A stretch of DNA of 38,190 nucleotides from an uncultured Lachnospiraceae bacterium. GTDB lineage: Bacteria; Bacillota; Clostridia; Lachnospirales; Lachnospiraceae. The position numbers were made by a program, and so were the translations under genes. Below are positions 26,957-35,963 of this stretch, in pieces; position 1 is the stretch's first letter, and each line of letters begins with the position of its first letter. Under the pieces are notes generated by a model. It did not search any database, had not been told where the DNA came from, and worked only from the letters and a program-made list of their open reading frames with translations. Location of the stretch: contig CAMQTN010000026.1 in the NCBI GenBank assembly GCA_947037115.1, positions 1 through 38,190 on the forward strand. The letters run 5' to 3'.

Positions 26957-27826
26957 ATGAGGGCAATCGATCTGCACACGCACACCGCCAAATCGGACGG
27001 CAGCTACACTCCCACTGAGCTGGTAGACTATGCCATCGAGAAAGATCTGGCGGCTGTGGCCGTCACAGATCATGACAGCACAGATGGGCTGGACGAAGCC
27101 CTCTCCCACGCCGCCGCCTTAAAAGAAAAGGGGCTTCCCTCCATCGAAGTGGTTCCGGGCATTGAATTTTCCACAAAGTACGAGAAACAGGACGTCCACA
27201 TTGTAGGCCTCTGTATTTCCTATGACAGCGCAGACTTCAAAAAAGCGCTGGACGACTTTGTGGATTCCCGCGACGGCCGCAACAGGAAAATGTGTAAAAA
27301 CCTGCAGGATGCGGGGATCGATATTTCCTACGAAAAACTACAGGACATGTATCCCGGCGCAGTCATCACCAGAGCGCACTACGCCTCCTTCCTTTGCGAG
27401 TACGGCTATGTCAGAAACCGCCAGGACGCCTTCGCCAAATACCTTGGCGACCATACAAAATATTTCGTCCCCCGGGAGAAAGTGACACCCGCACAGGCGG
27501 TAACACTGATCCGTAAGTCAGGGGGCGTTCCCGTTCTGGCCCATCCGCCCCTCTACCACATGGGAAGCGAGAGACTGGACAGGCTGGTCTCTTCCCTGAA
27601 AACAGAAGGCCTCATGGGCATCGAGGCTTTCTACAGCACTTACACCAATCAGGATGAGAGGGATATGTTAAGACTTGCAGATAAATATGATCTGCTTTTA
27701 AGCGGCGGTTCTGATTTCCACGGGACCAACAAGCCCGGACTGGACCTAGGCTGCGGCTACGGGAAGCTGTTTGTCCCGGAAGATCTGCTTACCAAAATCA
27801 AGGCCGCTCTGGCGGCCATAAGATAA
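26957..27826 (+). CDS. PHP-domain phosphoesterase
   Basis: This 289-residue metal-dependent phosphoesterase belongs to the PHP superfamily. N-terminal metal ligands appear as DLHTHTAKSDGSYTP and AVTDHDST, followed by VVPGIEFST, VHIVGL, LAHPP and the C-terminal GGSDFHGTNKPG. The length and motifs match the YciV/TrpH-like group, whose characterised members remove the 3' phosphate from nucleoside 3',5'-bisphosphates or trim RNA ends. That specific activity is inference. It begins two bases after the ABC-F stop codon, so the genes are probably co-transcribed. Confidence 0.9.
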   Translation: MRAIDLHTHTAKSDGSYTPTELVDYAIEKDLAAVAVTDHDSTDGLDEALSHAAALKEKGLPSIEVVPGIEFSTKYEKQDVHIVGLCISYDSADFKKALDDFVDSRDGRNRKMCKNLQDAGIDISYEKLQDMYPGAVITRAHYASFLCEYGYVRNRQDAFAKYLGDHTKYFVPREKVTPAQAVTLIRKSGGVPVLAHPPLYHMGSERLDRLVSSLKTEGLMGIEAFYSTYTNQDERDMLRLADKYDLLLSGGSDFHGTNKPGLDLGCGYGKLFVPEDLLTKIKAALAAIR

Positions 27827-27861
27827 CCTTCCAAATCCACTCTGACCACACGGAGGTAAGT

Positions 27862-28683
27862 ATGAAACTGCTGTTTACAGACTTAGACGATACACTTTTA
27901 AATAATCAAAGTCAGGTTTCTCCTGAGTCCAAAGCCTTTCTGGATGAGTTTCTGGCCTCCGGGAACCGGCTGGTACTCTCCTCCGGCAGGCCGCTTACAA
28001 GCGTTCTGGAAGTGAAGGAACAGGCCGCTCTCAACCAGCCCGGCATCTTTGTAAGCAGTTCCAACGGCACCTTGGTCTACGACTGCGACAACCGGCGCAT
28101 CATCATGAAAACATGTCTCCCCCTCTCCTACGTCTCCTATTTACAGGAACAGGCGGAAGCGCTCTCCCTCCATATCCACACCTACCGCGAGGAGGACGGT
28201 AAGAGCGACGCCATCATCTCCGCCGCGGACAACGAGGAGATCCGTTATTACCGCCGGAGAGTGCATCTGCCTCTGATGATCAGCGAGAACCTGTGCGAGC
28301 CCCTCAGCGAGGGGCCCTGTAAGCTGCTGGCTATTAGTTTACATAATCCTGAGAAACTGGAGACTTTCAGAAAAAATATTGCAGACTGGGCGGAAGACAA
28401 AATCCAAACCATCTACTCCAATAAACAATATCTGGAGCTTTTTGACCGAAATGCAGGCAAGGGAAGCTCTCTGCGCTTTTTGTGCGACTATCTGCAAGTT
28501 CCCGTCTCCGACGCCTACGCCGCCGGCGATGCGGACAATGACATCTCCATGCTGGAAGCCGCAGGATGCGGCATTGCCATGAAAAACGCTACAGACAAAG
28601 TGAAAGCCCACGCCGATGTGGTCACGGATCTTGACAACGATCAGAATGGGCTTGCCGATATGATGCGCAAACTATTACACTAA
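27862..28683 (+). CDS. HAD-superfamily Cof-type phosphatase
   Basis: This 273-residue cytoplasmic hydrolase has motif I LFTDLDDTLL at the N-terminus (nucleophile and acid Asp pair), motif II LSSGRPL near residue 40, a large cap region, Lys of motif III near KGSSL, and motif IV AAGDADNDISML near 218. This is the Cof/YidA-like sugar-phosphate phosphatase type; the substrate is not predictable. GGAGG lies five bases before the ATG. It is third in the ABC-F/PHP/HAD run, and its stop overlaps by four bases the stop of the convergent small gene. Confidence 0.93.
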   Translation: MKLLFTDLDDTLLNNQSQVSPESKAFLDEFLASGNRLVLSSGRPLTSVLEVKEQAALNQPGIFVSSSNGTLVYDCDNRRIIMKTCLPLSYVSYLQEQAEALSLHIHTYREEDGKSDAIISAADNEEIRYYRRRVHLPLMISENLCEPLSEGPCKLLAISLHNPEKLETFRKNIADWAEDKIQTIYSNKQYLELFDRNAGKGSSLRFLCDYLQVPVSDAYAAGDADNDISMLEAAGCGIAMKNATDKVKAHADVVTDLDNDQNGLADMMRKLLH

Positions 28684-28937
28684 CCTTCGACGATGAGGTA
28701 TCTGCCGTCTCCCACTGCAAATACCTCATCCGCCTCAAGGATTTCCTCCTCGTCGGCGCCTTCCAGATCGACGCCCTCCTCCTCAAAAAATTCCCATACC
28801 TCTTTGACGGAATCCACCACCACCGCCATACACTCTTCCAGAAAATTTTCCGCCTCCTCATAAGTCCCGGCTACCTTTTCCGGATAAAGCTGTAATTGAT
28901 TCTCCAAAAAACACTGCACTACCTTCTCGTCAAACAC
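28680..28937 (-). CDS. Small acidic protein of unknown function
   Basis: I do not recognise this 85-residue protein. It is extremely acidic, with many Glu and Asp (FEEEGVDLEGADEEEI), no signal peptide and no membrane segment. The GTG start at 28937 is supported by GGGAGGGGG seven bases upstream. It lies 68 bases after maf on the same strand and is probably the last gene of the pheA-ppk operon. Confidence 0.65.
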   Translation of the reverse strand: MFDEKVVQCFLENQLQLYPEKVAGTYEEAENFLEECMAVVVDSVKEVWEFFEEEGVDLEGADEEEILEADEVFAVGDGRYLIVEG

Positions 28938-29005
28938 TGGTTGTCCCCCTCCCTTTCCTTGTTAGTTTACATAACTCTACTTTCTTTGTGGAGCATATGA
29001 AAACT

Positions 29006-29593
29006 TCATAGAAGTCCCCGTCTTTTCAGCTCCTGACACAGCCTCCCCACGGGCAGACCCACCACATTGTTATAATCCCCGCAGATCCCCTGAATATGCG
29101 CCGCGCAAAGCCCCTGAATGGCGTATGCGCCAGCTTTATCCATGGGTTCTCCACTGTCCACATACTTGCGGATCTCCTCATCGCTCATGGAATACATGGT
29201 CACATCCGTACACTCGGAAAAGGTGGCGTACATAGGCTGCATATCCTTGTATTTCCACGCAAGCGTCACTCCCGTGTAGACCTGATGGCTGCCGCCCTGC
29301 AGATCCTTAAGCATCCGCACCGCATCCTCCCTGTCCGCAGGTTTCCCCAGAATCCTTCCCCAGGCGCTCACCACCGTATCCGCCCCGATGACGACAAAGT
29401 CCTCTTTCCCCTCCGCCGCCAGACGTCCGCAGACGTCCACCGCTTTCTGATAGGATAATTCCTCAACCACCCCGCCGGGTTCTTTTTTTGTAATCTTCTC
29501 CTCCACCGTACTCGGCACAACCCTGAAGGAAAGCCCCACCTGTCTGAGCAGTTCCTTCCGTCTGGGCGAAGCCGAAGCCAGATATATCTTCAT
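29006..29593 (-). CDS. maf: Maf-family nucleotide pyrophosphatase
   Basis: Maf proteins hydrolyse non-standard or canonical nucleoside triphosphates and have been linked to septum formation. The 195-residue frame opens with the family signature IYLASASPRRKELL, followed by VVIGADTVV and a GS(H)QVYTGV-type motif. The start at 29593 is the only ATG that places this signature at the N-terminus, and GGAGG lies ten bases upstream; a longer reading to 29659 would enter ppk. It sits 16 bases after the ppk stop, in the same operon. Confidence 0.93.
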   Translation of the reverse strand: MKIYLASASPRRKELLRQVGLSFRVVPSTVEEKITKKEPGGVVEELSYQKAVDVCGRLAAEGKEDFVVIGADTVVSAWGRILGKPADREDAVRMLKDLQGGSHQVYTGVTLAWKYKDMQPMYATFSECTDVTMYSMSDEEIRKYVDSGEPMDKAGAYAIQGLCAAHIQGICGDYNNVVGLPVGRLCQELKRRGLL

Positions 29594-29609
29594 TTGCCGG
29601 TTTCCTCCA

Positions 29610-31736
29610 TCACGTGTGATGCATCTTCGGGATAAAGACCCGTTTGCACGCCGCGTCATTCTTTTCCTTTGCCGCCGCCCGCGCCGTTTCGCAGAAGGAC
29701 AGCTGGGCGTTAAACACTTCCTTCCCCCGCTTATCGACTTTTGTATAGCTGCCGTCCGGCTGCAAAATCTGTGCTTTCACCGTGTCCTTAAGCTGACTGT
29801 CCAGAATCCGTTTCAGCTTTTCCTGCAGCGCCGCTTTCTCAATCGGGAAGAGAATCTCCACTCTCCTCTCCAGATTTCTCGGCATCCAGTCAGCGCTGGC
29901 ACAGTAGTATTCCGGCTTGCCGTCATTCTCAAAGTAAAAGATTCTCGCATGTTCCAGAAAATTCCCCACGATGGAACGAACCGTAATATTTTCGCTGACG
30001 CCCGGTACGCCCACACGCAGACAACAGATGCCCCGGATGATCAGGTCAATCTTCACTCCCGCCGCGCTAGCCCCGTAAAGCGCCTCTATAATGTCCCTGT
30101 CACAGAGCGCGTTCATTTTCGCGATGATTCTGGCCGGCCTTCCCGCCAGCGCATAATCCCTCTCTCTGCCGATCAGGGCAAGAAACCGGTCTTTGAGCCA
30201 GTGTGGCGCAAGGGCGAGACGGTTCCAGCTTCTCGGCTCCGAGTAACCCGACAGCATATTGAACACCGCCGTGGCGTCCTCCCCGATCATCTCCGAGCAG
30301 GTAAAATAGCCCACGTCCGTGTAGAGCTTGGCTGTGGAATCGTTGTAATTGCCGGTGCCAAGATGCACATATCTGCGTATCCCGTTTTCTTCCCTTCTGA
30401 CAACAAGCGTTATTTTACTGTGCGTCTTAAGGCCTACCAGTCCGTAAATGACATGACAGCCCGCCTTTTCCAGCTTCTTCGCCCAGACGATGTTGTTCTC
30501 CTCGTCGAATCTGGCTTTCAGCTCCACCAGGACGGAAACCTGTTTGCCATTTTCCGCCGCCTGCTCCAATGCGGCGATAATGGGCGAATTGCCGCTGACG
30601 CGGTAAAGCGTCTGCTTGATGGCCAGCACATCCGGATCTTTGGCCGCCTGCCTGATAAAGCGCACCACCGGCTCAAAGCTCTGGTAGGGATGGTGCATGA
30701 GGATATCCCCCTCCCTGACCTTCTCGAACACGTTTGCGCCCTCCGGCAGCTCCGGCACCGGCTGGGGCGGCAGATAGCTGTGCTCCTTCAGGTGATCAAA
30801 CCCGTCCATTGCGTACAGTTTCATCAAAAAGGTCAGATCCAGCGGCCCAGCAATCGCAAAAATATCTTCCTTCGGCACTTTCAGCTCCTCTCTGATCAGT
30901 TTGAGAAGCCTGCTGTCAATGCCCTCCTCCACTTCCAGACGAATGACCTGTCCCCACTGTCTCTTCTTCAACTGCTTCTCGATCTCCTGCAGAAGATCCT
31001 CCGCTTCCTCCTCCTCTATGGTCAGGTCTGCGTTTCTCATGACGCGGAAAGGATGCGTGCAGACAATATCGTAGTTCAGGAAAAGTTTGTGGATGTTGCG
31101 CTCAATGATCTCCTCCAGAAGAATCAGCCTTTTTCCCTCCTTTGAGGGAATCTCCACCAGCCGGGCCAGCACGCTGGGCACCTGCACCATGGCAAACTCC
31201 AGCTCGCCGTCCCCGTTTTTTTTCGTCATCAGAGCGCCCAGATTCAGGGATTTATTGCGGATCAGCGGAAAGGGCCTGGAGGAATCCACCGCCATGGGCG
31301 TGAGCACCGGATAGACATTTTCCGTAAAGAAACTGTCCGCAAATGCGCCCTCTTCCTTTGTCAGATCTTCGTGGTGGGTAATGATACGAAGTCCGTTTGC
31401 CGACAGCTGCGGCAGAAGGGAACGATTGTAGGTGTTATACTGTCTTTCCACAAGCTGGTGGGTCTTCTCGTTCACCGCGGCAAGCTGCTCGGACGCCGTC
31501 ATGCCTGCGATATCCCGCTTTTTATATCCGGCCGCCACCATATCCATCAAAGACGCCACTCTCACCATAAAAAACTCATCCAGATTTGACGCCGTAATAC
31601 TTAAGAATTTCAACCGCTCAAACAGCGGCATCTGTTTATCCCTCGCCTCCGAGAGCACCCTCTCATTAAAGAGCAGCCAGCTCAGCTCCCGGTTGGTATA
31701 ATACGCTTCGTCGGAAAATGTACTCTCCTTTGCCAT
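29610..31736 (-). CDS. ppk: Polyphosphate kinase 1
   Basis: This enzyme makes inorganic polyphosphate from ATP, reversibly. The 708-residue length is usual. The N-terminus has NRELSWLLFNERVL and FLSITASNLDEFFMVRV. The catalytic part has LVELKARFDEENNI, the likely phosphohistidine motif LKTHSKI, VHLGTGNYND and a second conserved region (LIIRGICCLR). AGGAGG lies nine bases before the ATG. It follows ppx by 21 bases, so synthesis and breakdown enzymes for polyphosphate are made from one transcript. Confidence 0.96.
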   Translation of the reverse strand: MAKESTFSDEAYYTNRELSWLLFNERVLSEARDKQMPLFERLKFLSITASNLDEFFMVRVASLMDMVAAGYKKRDIAGMTASEQLAAVNEKTHQLVERQYNTYNRSLLPQLSANGLRIITHHEDLTKEEGAFADSFFTENVYPVLTPMAVDSSRPFPLIRNKSLNLGALMTKKNGDGELEFAMVQVPSVLARLVEIPSKEGKRLILLEEIIERNIHKLFLNYDIVCTHPFRVMRNADLTIEEEEAEDLLQEIEKQLKKRQWGQVIRLEVEEGIDSRLLKLIREELKVPKEDIFAIAGPLDLTFLMKLYAMDGFDHLKEHSYLPPQPVPELPEGANVFEKVREGDILMHHPYQSFEPVVRFIRQAAKDPDVLAIKQTLYRVSGNSPIIAALEQAAENGKQVSVLVELKARFDEENNIVWAKKLEKAGCHVIYGLVGLKTHSKITLVVRREENGIRRYVHLGTGNYNDSTAKLYTDVGYFTCSEMIGEDATAVFNMLSGYSEPRSWNRLALAPHWLKDRFLALIGRERDYALAGRPARIIAKMNALCDRDIIEALYGASAAGVKIDLIIRGICCLRVGVPGVSENITVRSIVGNFLEHARIFYFENDGKPEYYCASADWMPRNLERRVEILFPIEKAALQEKLKRILDSQLKDTVKAQILQPDGSYTKVDKRGKEVFNAQLSFCETARAAAKEKNDAACKRVFIPKMHHT

Positions 31737-31757
31737 CCCTTATGGCCTCCTTTTATA

Positions 31758-33281
31758 TTAACTTCTCTGTCTGATCACCGGGCGCACACTGTAAACCTCC
31801 TCAAAAAAGTCCGACCGTCTGGTAAACAGCCCCTTTTCCAGTGTAATGTCCACTGAATCGTCCACGGTGATGATTAACTCCCGCTCCTTCAATGCCGCCC
31901 TGACATTCTTAAACTTCTGCTTATGGCTGCGGTCCAGTCCGTTGGCAACCTTCAAAATAGCCGTCAGCTTTGCGATGGTCAGATAGGCGTCCCTGTCGAT
32001 GGTGCCGCTTCCCGTCACCTCGCTGTAGTTGAAATCCATGTGATTGTACTTCACCACATTGGCCACAATCTCCCGCTCCCTGTGGGAGAGGCCGATGATT
32101 TCCGTGGACATGATGATATTGTAAGAACACTCTCCCAGATTCACCAGACTGATATACTTTCCGCAGTCGTGCAGCAGTGTGGCAATCCGCAGAAGCAGTC
32201 CCTCTCTTCTCCCCAGCCCATGCACCTTTTTCATACTGTCAAAGATGGTCATGGCAATCTTTTCAAGCGTCTCGCCCCGGCGCTTACTGCCCATATAACG
32301 CTTGCTGATATTCTGTGCGCAGGCGATGATATCCTGCTCAAAATCATGTTCTTCCCTGATGATTTTATGTTTCTGTGCATACTCGTAAGCCATACCGTCG
32401 CACAGCGTGGCGCCCGGTATCCAGATCATATTGGCGTCCATCATCTTTGCAATCCGGTTGATCAGCACCCCTGAGATATACAGAAGCGGCACATTCTCCT
32501 CCGGTATGTCAAGCGCTCTGGCGGCCTGCTGCGACGATTTCGCGAGAATCCGCTCCAGAAACACTTCCACGGCGGAGGCCTTCACGCTGCTGTCCTCCAG
32601 CCCCGCCACATTTTTCCCGACAATGGAGGAAATGTAGTCGTCCACCACAATGATGTTCTCGATCTGCCGGTCTTTCAGATGCAGCTTTTTAAATACCTGT
32701 ATCTGGGAGCTCACCATCTCGTCCAGAATCCCCCCGTACTGTCTTGGGCTGATGTTCAGCTTCCCAAGCTGCTCCTGCAGGCGGAGAACCCCCAGCCTGA
32801 GATTCTGTGTGGTCACCAGCGTATCCTTGTCAAACAGGGAAATCTGGACGCTGCCGCCGCCCACATCCACAATGGCCGTCCCCTTCTCCACAACCTTGTT
32901 GAAACGTCCTCTGGATGCGATCGCCTTATAATTCAGAAAACGCTGTTCCGAATTACTCAGCACCTCGATACGGATGCCTGTGCGCTGGGCAATCTGATCC
33001 AGCACAATGGCGGTATTCTCCGTCTCCCTGATCGCGCTTGTTCCGTATGCCCTGTAATCGTCCACACGGTAACTCTTCATAATATCCCTGTAATCCCGAA
33101 GCACCCGGGACAGCTCATCCACGCGGTCATAGCTGATTTTCCCCGTGGCAAAGGTATCTGTTCCCAGATCAATCCTGTGCCTGATATGATCGATTTCCCG
33201 CAGGCCGCTCCCGGAGGATATCTCAAAAATTTTCATAGCCAGCTCATATGAGCCCACATCTATCGCCGCAAATGTCTTCAT
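31758..33281 (-). CDS. ppx: Ppx/GppA-type exopolyphosphatase with C-terminal HD domain
   Basis: This 507-residue protein probably releases phosphate from polyphosphate ends or hydrolyses pppGpp. The N-terminal ASKHA fold shows AAIDVGSYELAMKIFEI, GTSAIRE and IVDVGGGSVQISLF. The C-terminal half has an HD-type motif, LLHDCGKYISL (about residues 370-385), and HREREIVANV, as in longer Ppx proteins. The ATG at 33281 is chosen because GGGAGG lies five bases upstream; the alternative TTG at 33296 would overlap that site. It is directly upstream of ppk. Confidence 0.9.
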   Translation of the reverse strand: MKTFAAIDVGSYELAMKIFEISSGSGLREIDHIRHRIDLGTDTFATGKISYDRVDELSRVLRDYRDIMKSYRVDDYRAYGTSAIRETENTAIVLDQIAQRTGIRIEVLSNSEQRFLNYKAIASRGRFNKVVEKGTAIVDVGGGSVQISLFDKDTLVTTQNLRLGVLRLQEQLGKLNISPRQYGGILDEMVSSQIQVFKKLHLKDRQIENIIVVDDYISSIVGKNVAGLEDSSVKASAVEVFLERILAKSSQQAARALDIPEENVPLLYISGVLINRIAKMMDANMIWIPGATLCDGMAYEYAQKHKIIREEHDFEQDIIACAQNISKRYMGSKRRGETLEKIAMTIFDSMKKVHGLGRREGLLLRIATLLHDCGKYISLVNLGECSYNIIMSTEIIGLSHREREIVANVVKYNHMDFNYSEVTGSGTIDRDAYLTIAKLTAILKVANGLDRSHKQKFKNVRAALKERELIITVDDSVDITLEKGLFTRRSDFFEEVYSVRPVIRQRS

Positions 33282-33335
33282 GACAACCTCCCGCAATTCC
33301 TTCTTCCCACACTGCCTCTGCTACAGACCGCAGAA

Positions 33336-34625
33336 CTACTTTTTGCTTTGGCCAAGCAGAAAGTCGATGAACTGCTGCGCCGTCCTGCCGGACAATCCCC
33401 CGTGGGACAGCTCCCACTTGTTTGCCAGAAGGAACAGATCCTCCTCCGGCACTTTCAGTCCGTTTCTGTCCGCCAGCGCCTTTACGATCTGCTGGAACTG
33501 CTTCTTATCCGGCGAGCCGAAAAAGATCGTCACACCGAAACGGTAAACCAGAGACAGCTTCTCCTGCACCGTATCTCCTGCATGCATATCCTCGTCCCGT
33601 CTGTCCGCCTTATCGCTGTAATTTTCCCTGATCAGATGCCGTCTGTTGGACGTCGCATAAATCAGCACATTTGCGGGTTTCTTCTCCAATCCGCCCTCAA
33701 TCAGCGCTTTTAAATACTTATACTCAACTTCAAAATCCTCGAAACTTAAGTCGTCCATATAAATAATGAACTTATAGTTTCTGTTCTTAACCTGGGCAAT
33801 CACCGCGTTCAGATCCTGAAACTGGTGCTTGTACATTTCAATAATACGCAGCCCCTTCTCGTAATATTCGTTGGCGATCGCCTTCACACAGGAGGATTTT
33901 CCAGTCCCCGCATCCCCGAATAAAAGACAGTTGTTGGCACGTCTTCCCTCCACGAAAGCCTCTGTATTTTCACGCAGCTTCTGCTTCGGAATCTCATAGC
34001 CCACCAGGTCGTCCAGGTATACATGGGCAATATTCCGAACGGGCACTATCACCGCCCCGTTTTCCGTGTGCTCTATGCGGAAAGCCTTGTGCAGGCCCAG
34101 GTCACCCACGCCATATTCCCTGTAAAACTGGGTGAGCGTTGCCTTCATGGCCGCAGCATCCTCATTTTCCACAAAATGCTGCGCCAGCGTGCAGATCCGG
34201 TCACGGATGCGCCTGTTGTAGACCTTGCTGTCCTCCGAAGGCCCTTTGTAGTCCAAAACCACGGAGAATTCCGGCGCCTTTAAAACCTCCATCATCTCCG
34301 TGAACTCATAGTCAAAAAATTCCTTAAAAATTGCAATATCGTGAAGCACCAGCTCGTTGATGCTGCCCTCCACCTCGCCCCTCATCTCACAGGCACAGCT
34401 GTAACTGTTCTCATTGTTCACAAGCAGGTTTGTCAGATAACAGTGCCAGAGATTCCCGTAAAATCCGTGATCCGCCGCCTGCTGGGAAAGCCTGTGCATA
34501 CATTTGTAAAAGAGCGGCCTCGCCCTGCCGTCACCGGAGCGGTAATGCTCCATCAGCCAGACCACATCCCGAAGGATGTCCCCATCCGCAAACTCCTTGT
34601 ATACAATCAGTTCTTCTTCTCTCAT
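33336..34625 (-). CDS. AAA-type ATPase, DUF815 family
   Basis: This 429-residue cytoplasmic protein has an all-alpha N-terminal half of no family I recognise (about 1-190) and a C-terminal P-loop ATPase domain. The Walker A motif is LLFGDAGTGKSSCVKA near residue 235 and Walker B is FIIYMDDLSF. Sensor-like motifs ATSNRRHLI and RRDED follow. The order and motifs match DUF815 proteins, whose function is not established. It lies 23 bases after pheA and about 54 before ppx in the same operon. A chaperone-like or regulatory role is possible but unproven. Confidence 0.85.
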   Translation of the reverse strand: MREEELIVYKEFADGDILRDVVWLMEHYRSGDGRARPLFYKCMHRLSQQAADHGFYGNLWHCYLTNLLVNNENSYSCACEMRGEVEGSINELVLHDIAIFKEFFDYEFTEMMEVLKAPEFSVVLDYKGPSEDSKVYNRRIRDRICTLAQHFVENEDAAAMKATLTQFYREYGVGDLGLHKAFRIEHTENGAVIVPVRNIAHVYLDDLVGYEIPKQKLRENTEAFVEGRRANNCLLFGDAGTGKSSCVKAIANEYYEKGLRIIEMYKHQFQDLNAVIAQVKNRNYKFIIYMDDLSFEDFEVEYKYLKALIEGGLEKKPANVLIYATSNRRHLIRENYSDKADRRDEDMHAGDTVQEKLSLVYRFGVTIFFGSPDKKQFQQIVKALADRNGLKVPEEDLFLLANKWELSHGGLSGRTAQQFIDFLLGQSKK

Positions 34626-34648
34626 TGCAGCCTAACCTCTCTTTTGCT

Positions 34649-35776
34649 CTAATAGTTACCCAGTATTTTCATGTTGCGGGCCTCATCCCGAAGTCCCCGC
34701 AGCGCATTCTTCACGGCGCTGTCCGCAAGGTTTCCCTCAAAGTCGATAAAAAAGCGGTATTCCCAGTTCCGGTCCTCAATGGGACGGCTCTCGATCTTGG
34801 TCATGTTCAGATTGTTATAGATAAAATGGGACAGCATATGGTAGAGCGAGCCGCTCTCATGGGGCACTTCCAGACAAATACTGATCTTTCCCGCATCCTT
34901 TCTGAATATCTTCTGATTCGTGACGATGATAAACCGGGTGGAGTTTGTCTCCGACTGGTTAACGCCCCGCTCCAGAATATCCAGACCGTAGATTTTGGCC
35001 GCCTGCTCACTGGCGATGGCCGCCTGTGTCACATCCCCCTCCCCGCTTACCTTGCGCGCCGCAAAAGCGTTGTTTTTAAGGCTGACCTGCTTCCACTCCT
35101 CATGCTCTCCCAGATATCTGGCGCTCTGCATCAGCGACTGCGGATGGGAATAAACGGTCCTGATCTGCGCAAGATCCGTGCCCGGCAGGCCCAGCAGACA
35201 GTGTTCAATCTTTATAATCTGTTCTCCCACAATATAATTTTCGAACTCCACCAGAAGATCATAAATTTCATTCACGATCCCCGCTGTGGAGTTTTCGATG
35301 GGAAGCACCGCAAAATCCGCGCTCCCCTCCTCTATGGCAGTCATGGCATCCCTGAAGGTATCCACATGGAAACTGTTGACCTGCTCCCCGAAATACCGAA
35401 GCATCGCCATGTGGGAGTATGCACCCTCCGCCCCCTGAAAGACAACTCTGGCCTGCTCCGTCTCCAGCCTGTCCACACCGATAAAAGGAAGCCTTCCAAG
35501 AGAGCCGGCCTCCACCAGTTTGCCGTACTGCATCTTCCTGCTCATGGACATAATCTGCTCAAAGAGCTCCTGCACACCGTGGGCGTTAAAGGCATTGTGC
35601 GTGAGGGAGCGCACTGTTTTCAGCTTTTCTTCCTCCCTCTCCCTGTCAAATACTTTCTTTCCTGTCTCTATCTTGTAATCGGCCACCCTGGAACAAATTT
35701 CCATGCGCTCCTCGTAGAGCTTTACAATCTTTGCGTCAATTTCATCCAGCTGGCCGCGCAGCTCCAATAAATCCAT
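34649..35776 (-). CDS. pheA: Chorismate mutase / prephenate dehydratase (P-protein)
   Basis: This bifunctional enzyme of phenylalanine synthesis converts chorismate to prephenate, then to phenylpyruvate. Residues about 1-90 are an AroQ-type chorismate mutase helix bundle (LRGQLDEIDAKIVKLYEERM..VADYK). The dehydratase part has VVFQGAEGAYSHMA and the catalytic NSTRF motif near 278. An ACT domain for phenylalanine feedback follows (VPHESGSLYHML, ESRPIEDRNWEYRFF). The start at 35776 has AAAGGA upstream and places the mutase at the N-terminus. A longer frame to 35905 would begin inside the promoter. It is the first gene of a six-gene minus-strand operon. Confidence 0.95.
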   Translation of the reverse strand: MDLLELRGQLDEIDAKIVKLYEERMEICSRVADYKIETGKKVFDREREEEKLKTVRSLTHNAFNAHGVQELFEQIMSMSRKMQYGKLVEAGSLGRLPFIGVDRLETEQARVVFQGAEGAYSHMAMLRYFGEQVNSFHVDTFRDAMTAIEEGSADFAVLPIENSTAGIVNEIYDLLVEFENYIVGEQIIKIEHCLLGLPGTDLAQIRTVYSHPQSLMQSARYLGEHEEWKQVSLKNNAFAARKVSGEGDVTQAAIASEQAAKIYGLDILERGVNQSETNSTRFIIVTNQKIFRKDAGKISICLEVPHESGSLYHMLSHFIYNNLNMTKIESRPIEDRNWEYRFFIDFEGNLADSAVKNALRGLRDEARNMKILGNY

Positions 35777-35876
35777 TTTCTTCTGTCCTTTCCATTCTCC
35801 TGTGAAAGATTCCGTACTTCCTGACAAAGCGTCCATTGCTGCTGATACTTTGGAAATACCTCTCACACTATCCTTA

Positions 35877-35905
35877 AGTTTACCGCAATTTGTTCTTGAT
35901 AGCAA
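35877..35905 (-). promoter_or_regulatory. Promoter of the pheA-ppk operon
   Basis: On the minus strand TTGCTA (35900-35905), a 17-base spacer and TAAACT (35877-35882) give a leader of about 95 bases before pheA. The leader shows no T-box-like sequence. The -35 overlaps that of the divergent promoter. Confidence 0.55.
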
Positions 35906-35924
35906 GCAAGTTTAAAGATATAAT
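35896..35924 (+). promoter_or_regulatory. Sigma-A promoter of the DUF5050-like gene
   Basis: TTGATA (35896-35901), a 17-base spacer and a perfect TATAAT (35919-35924) lead to the ATG at 35964. Six -35 bases are shared or interleaved with the pheA promoter on the other strand. Confidence 0.75.
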
Positions 35925-35963
35925 AGTGGTATTATGCAAGAGTCTTTGCGGGAGGAAAGTTAC

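Noticed and set aside
29616..31145. 509-codon plus-strand frame opposite ppk
   Set aside because: Shadow of ppk codon use; no promoter, ribosome site or recognisable motif.
34430..35770. 446-codon plus-strand frame opposite pheA and the DUF815-type gene
   Set aside because: It spans two real genes and their gap on the other strand, which a true gene would not be expected to do.
35777..35876. T-box or other attenuator before pheA
   Set aside because: The leader is only about 95 bases, with no T-box sequence and no terminator hairpin.
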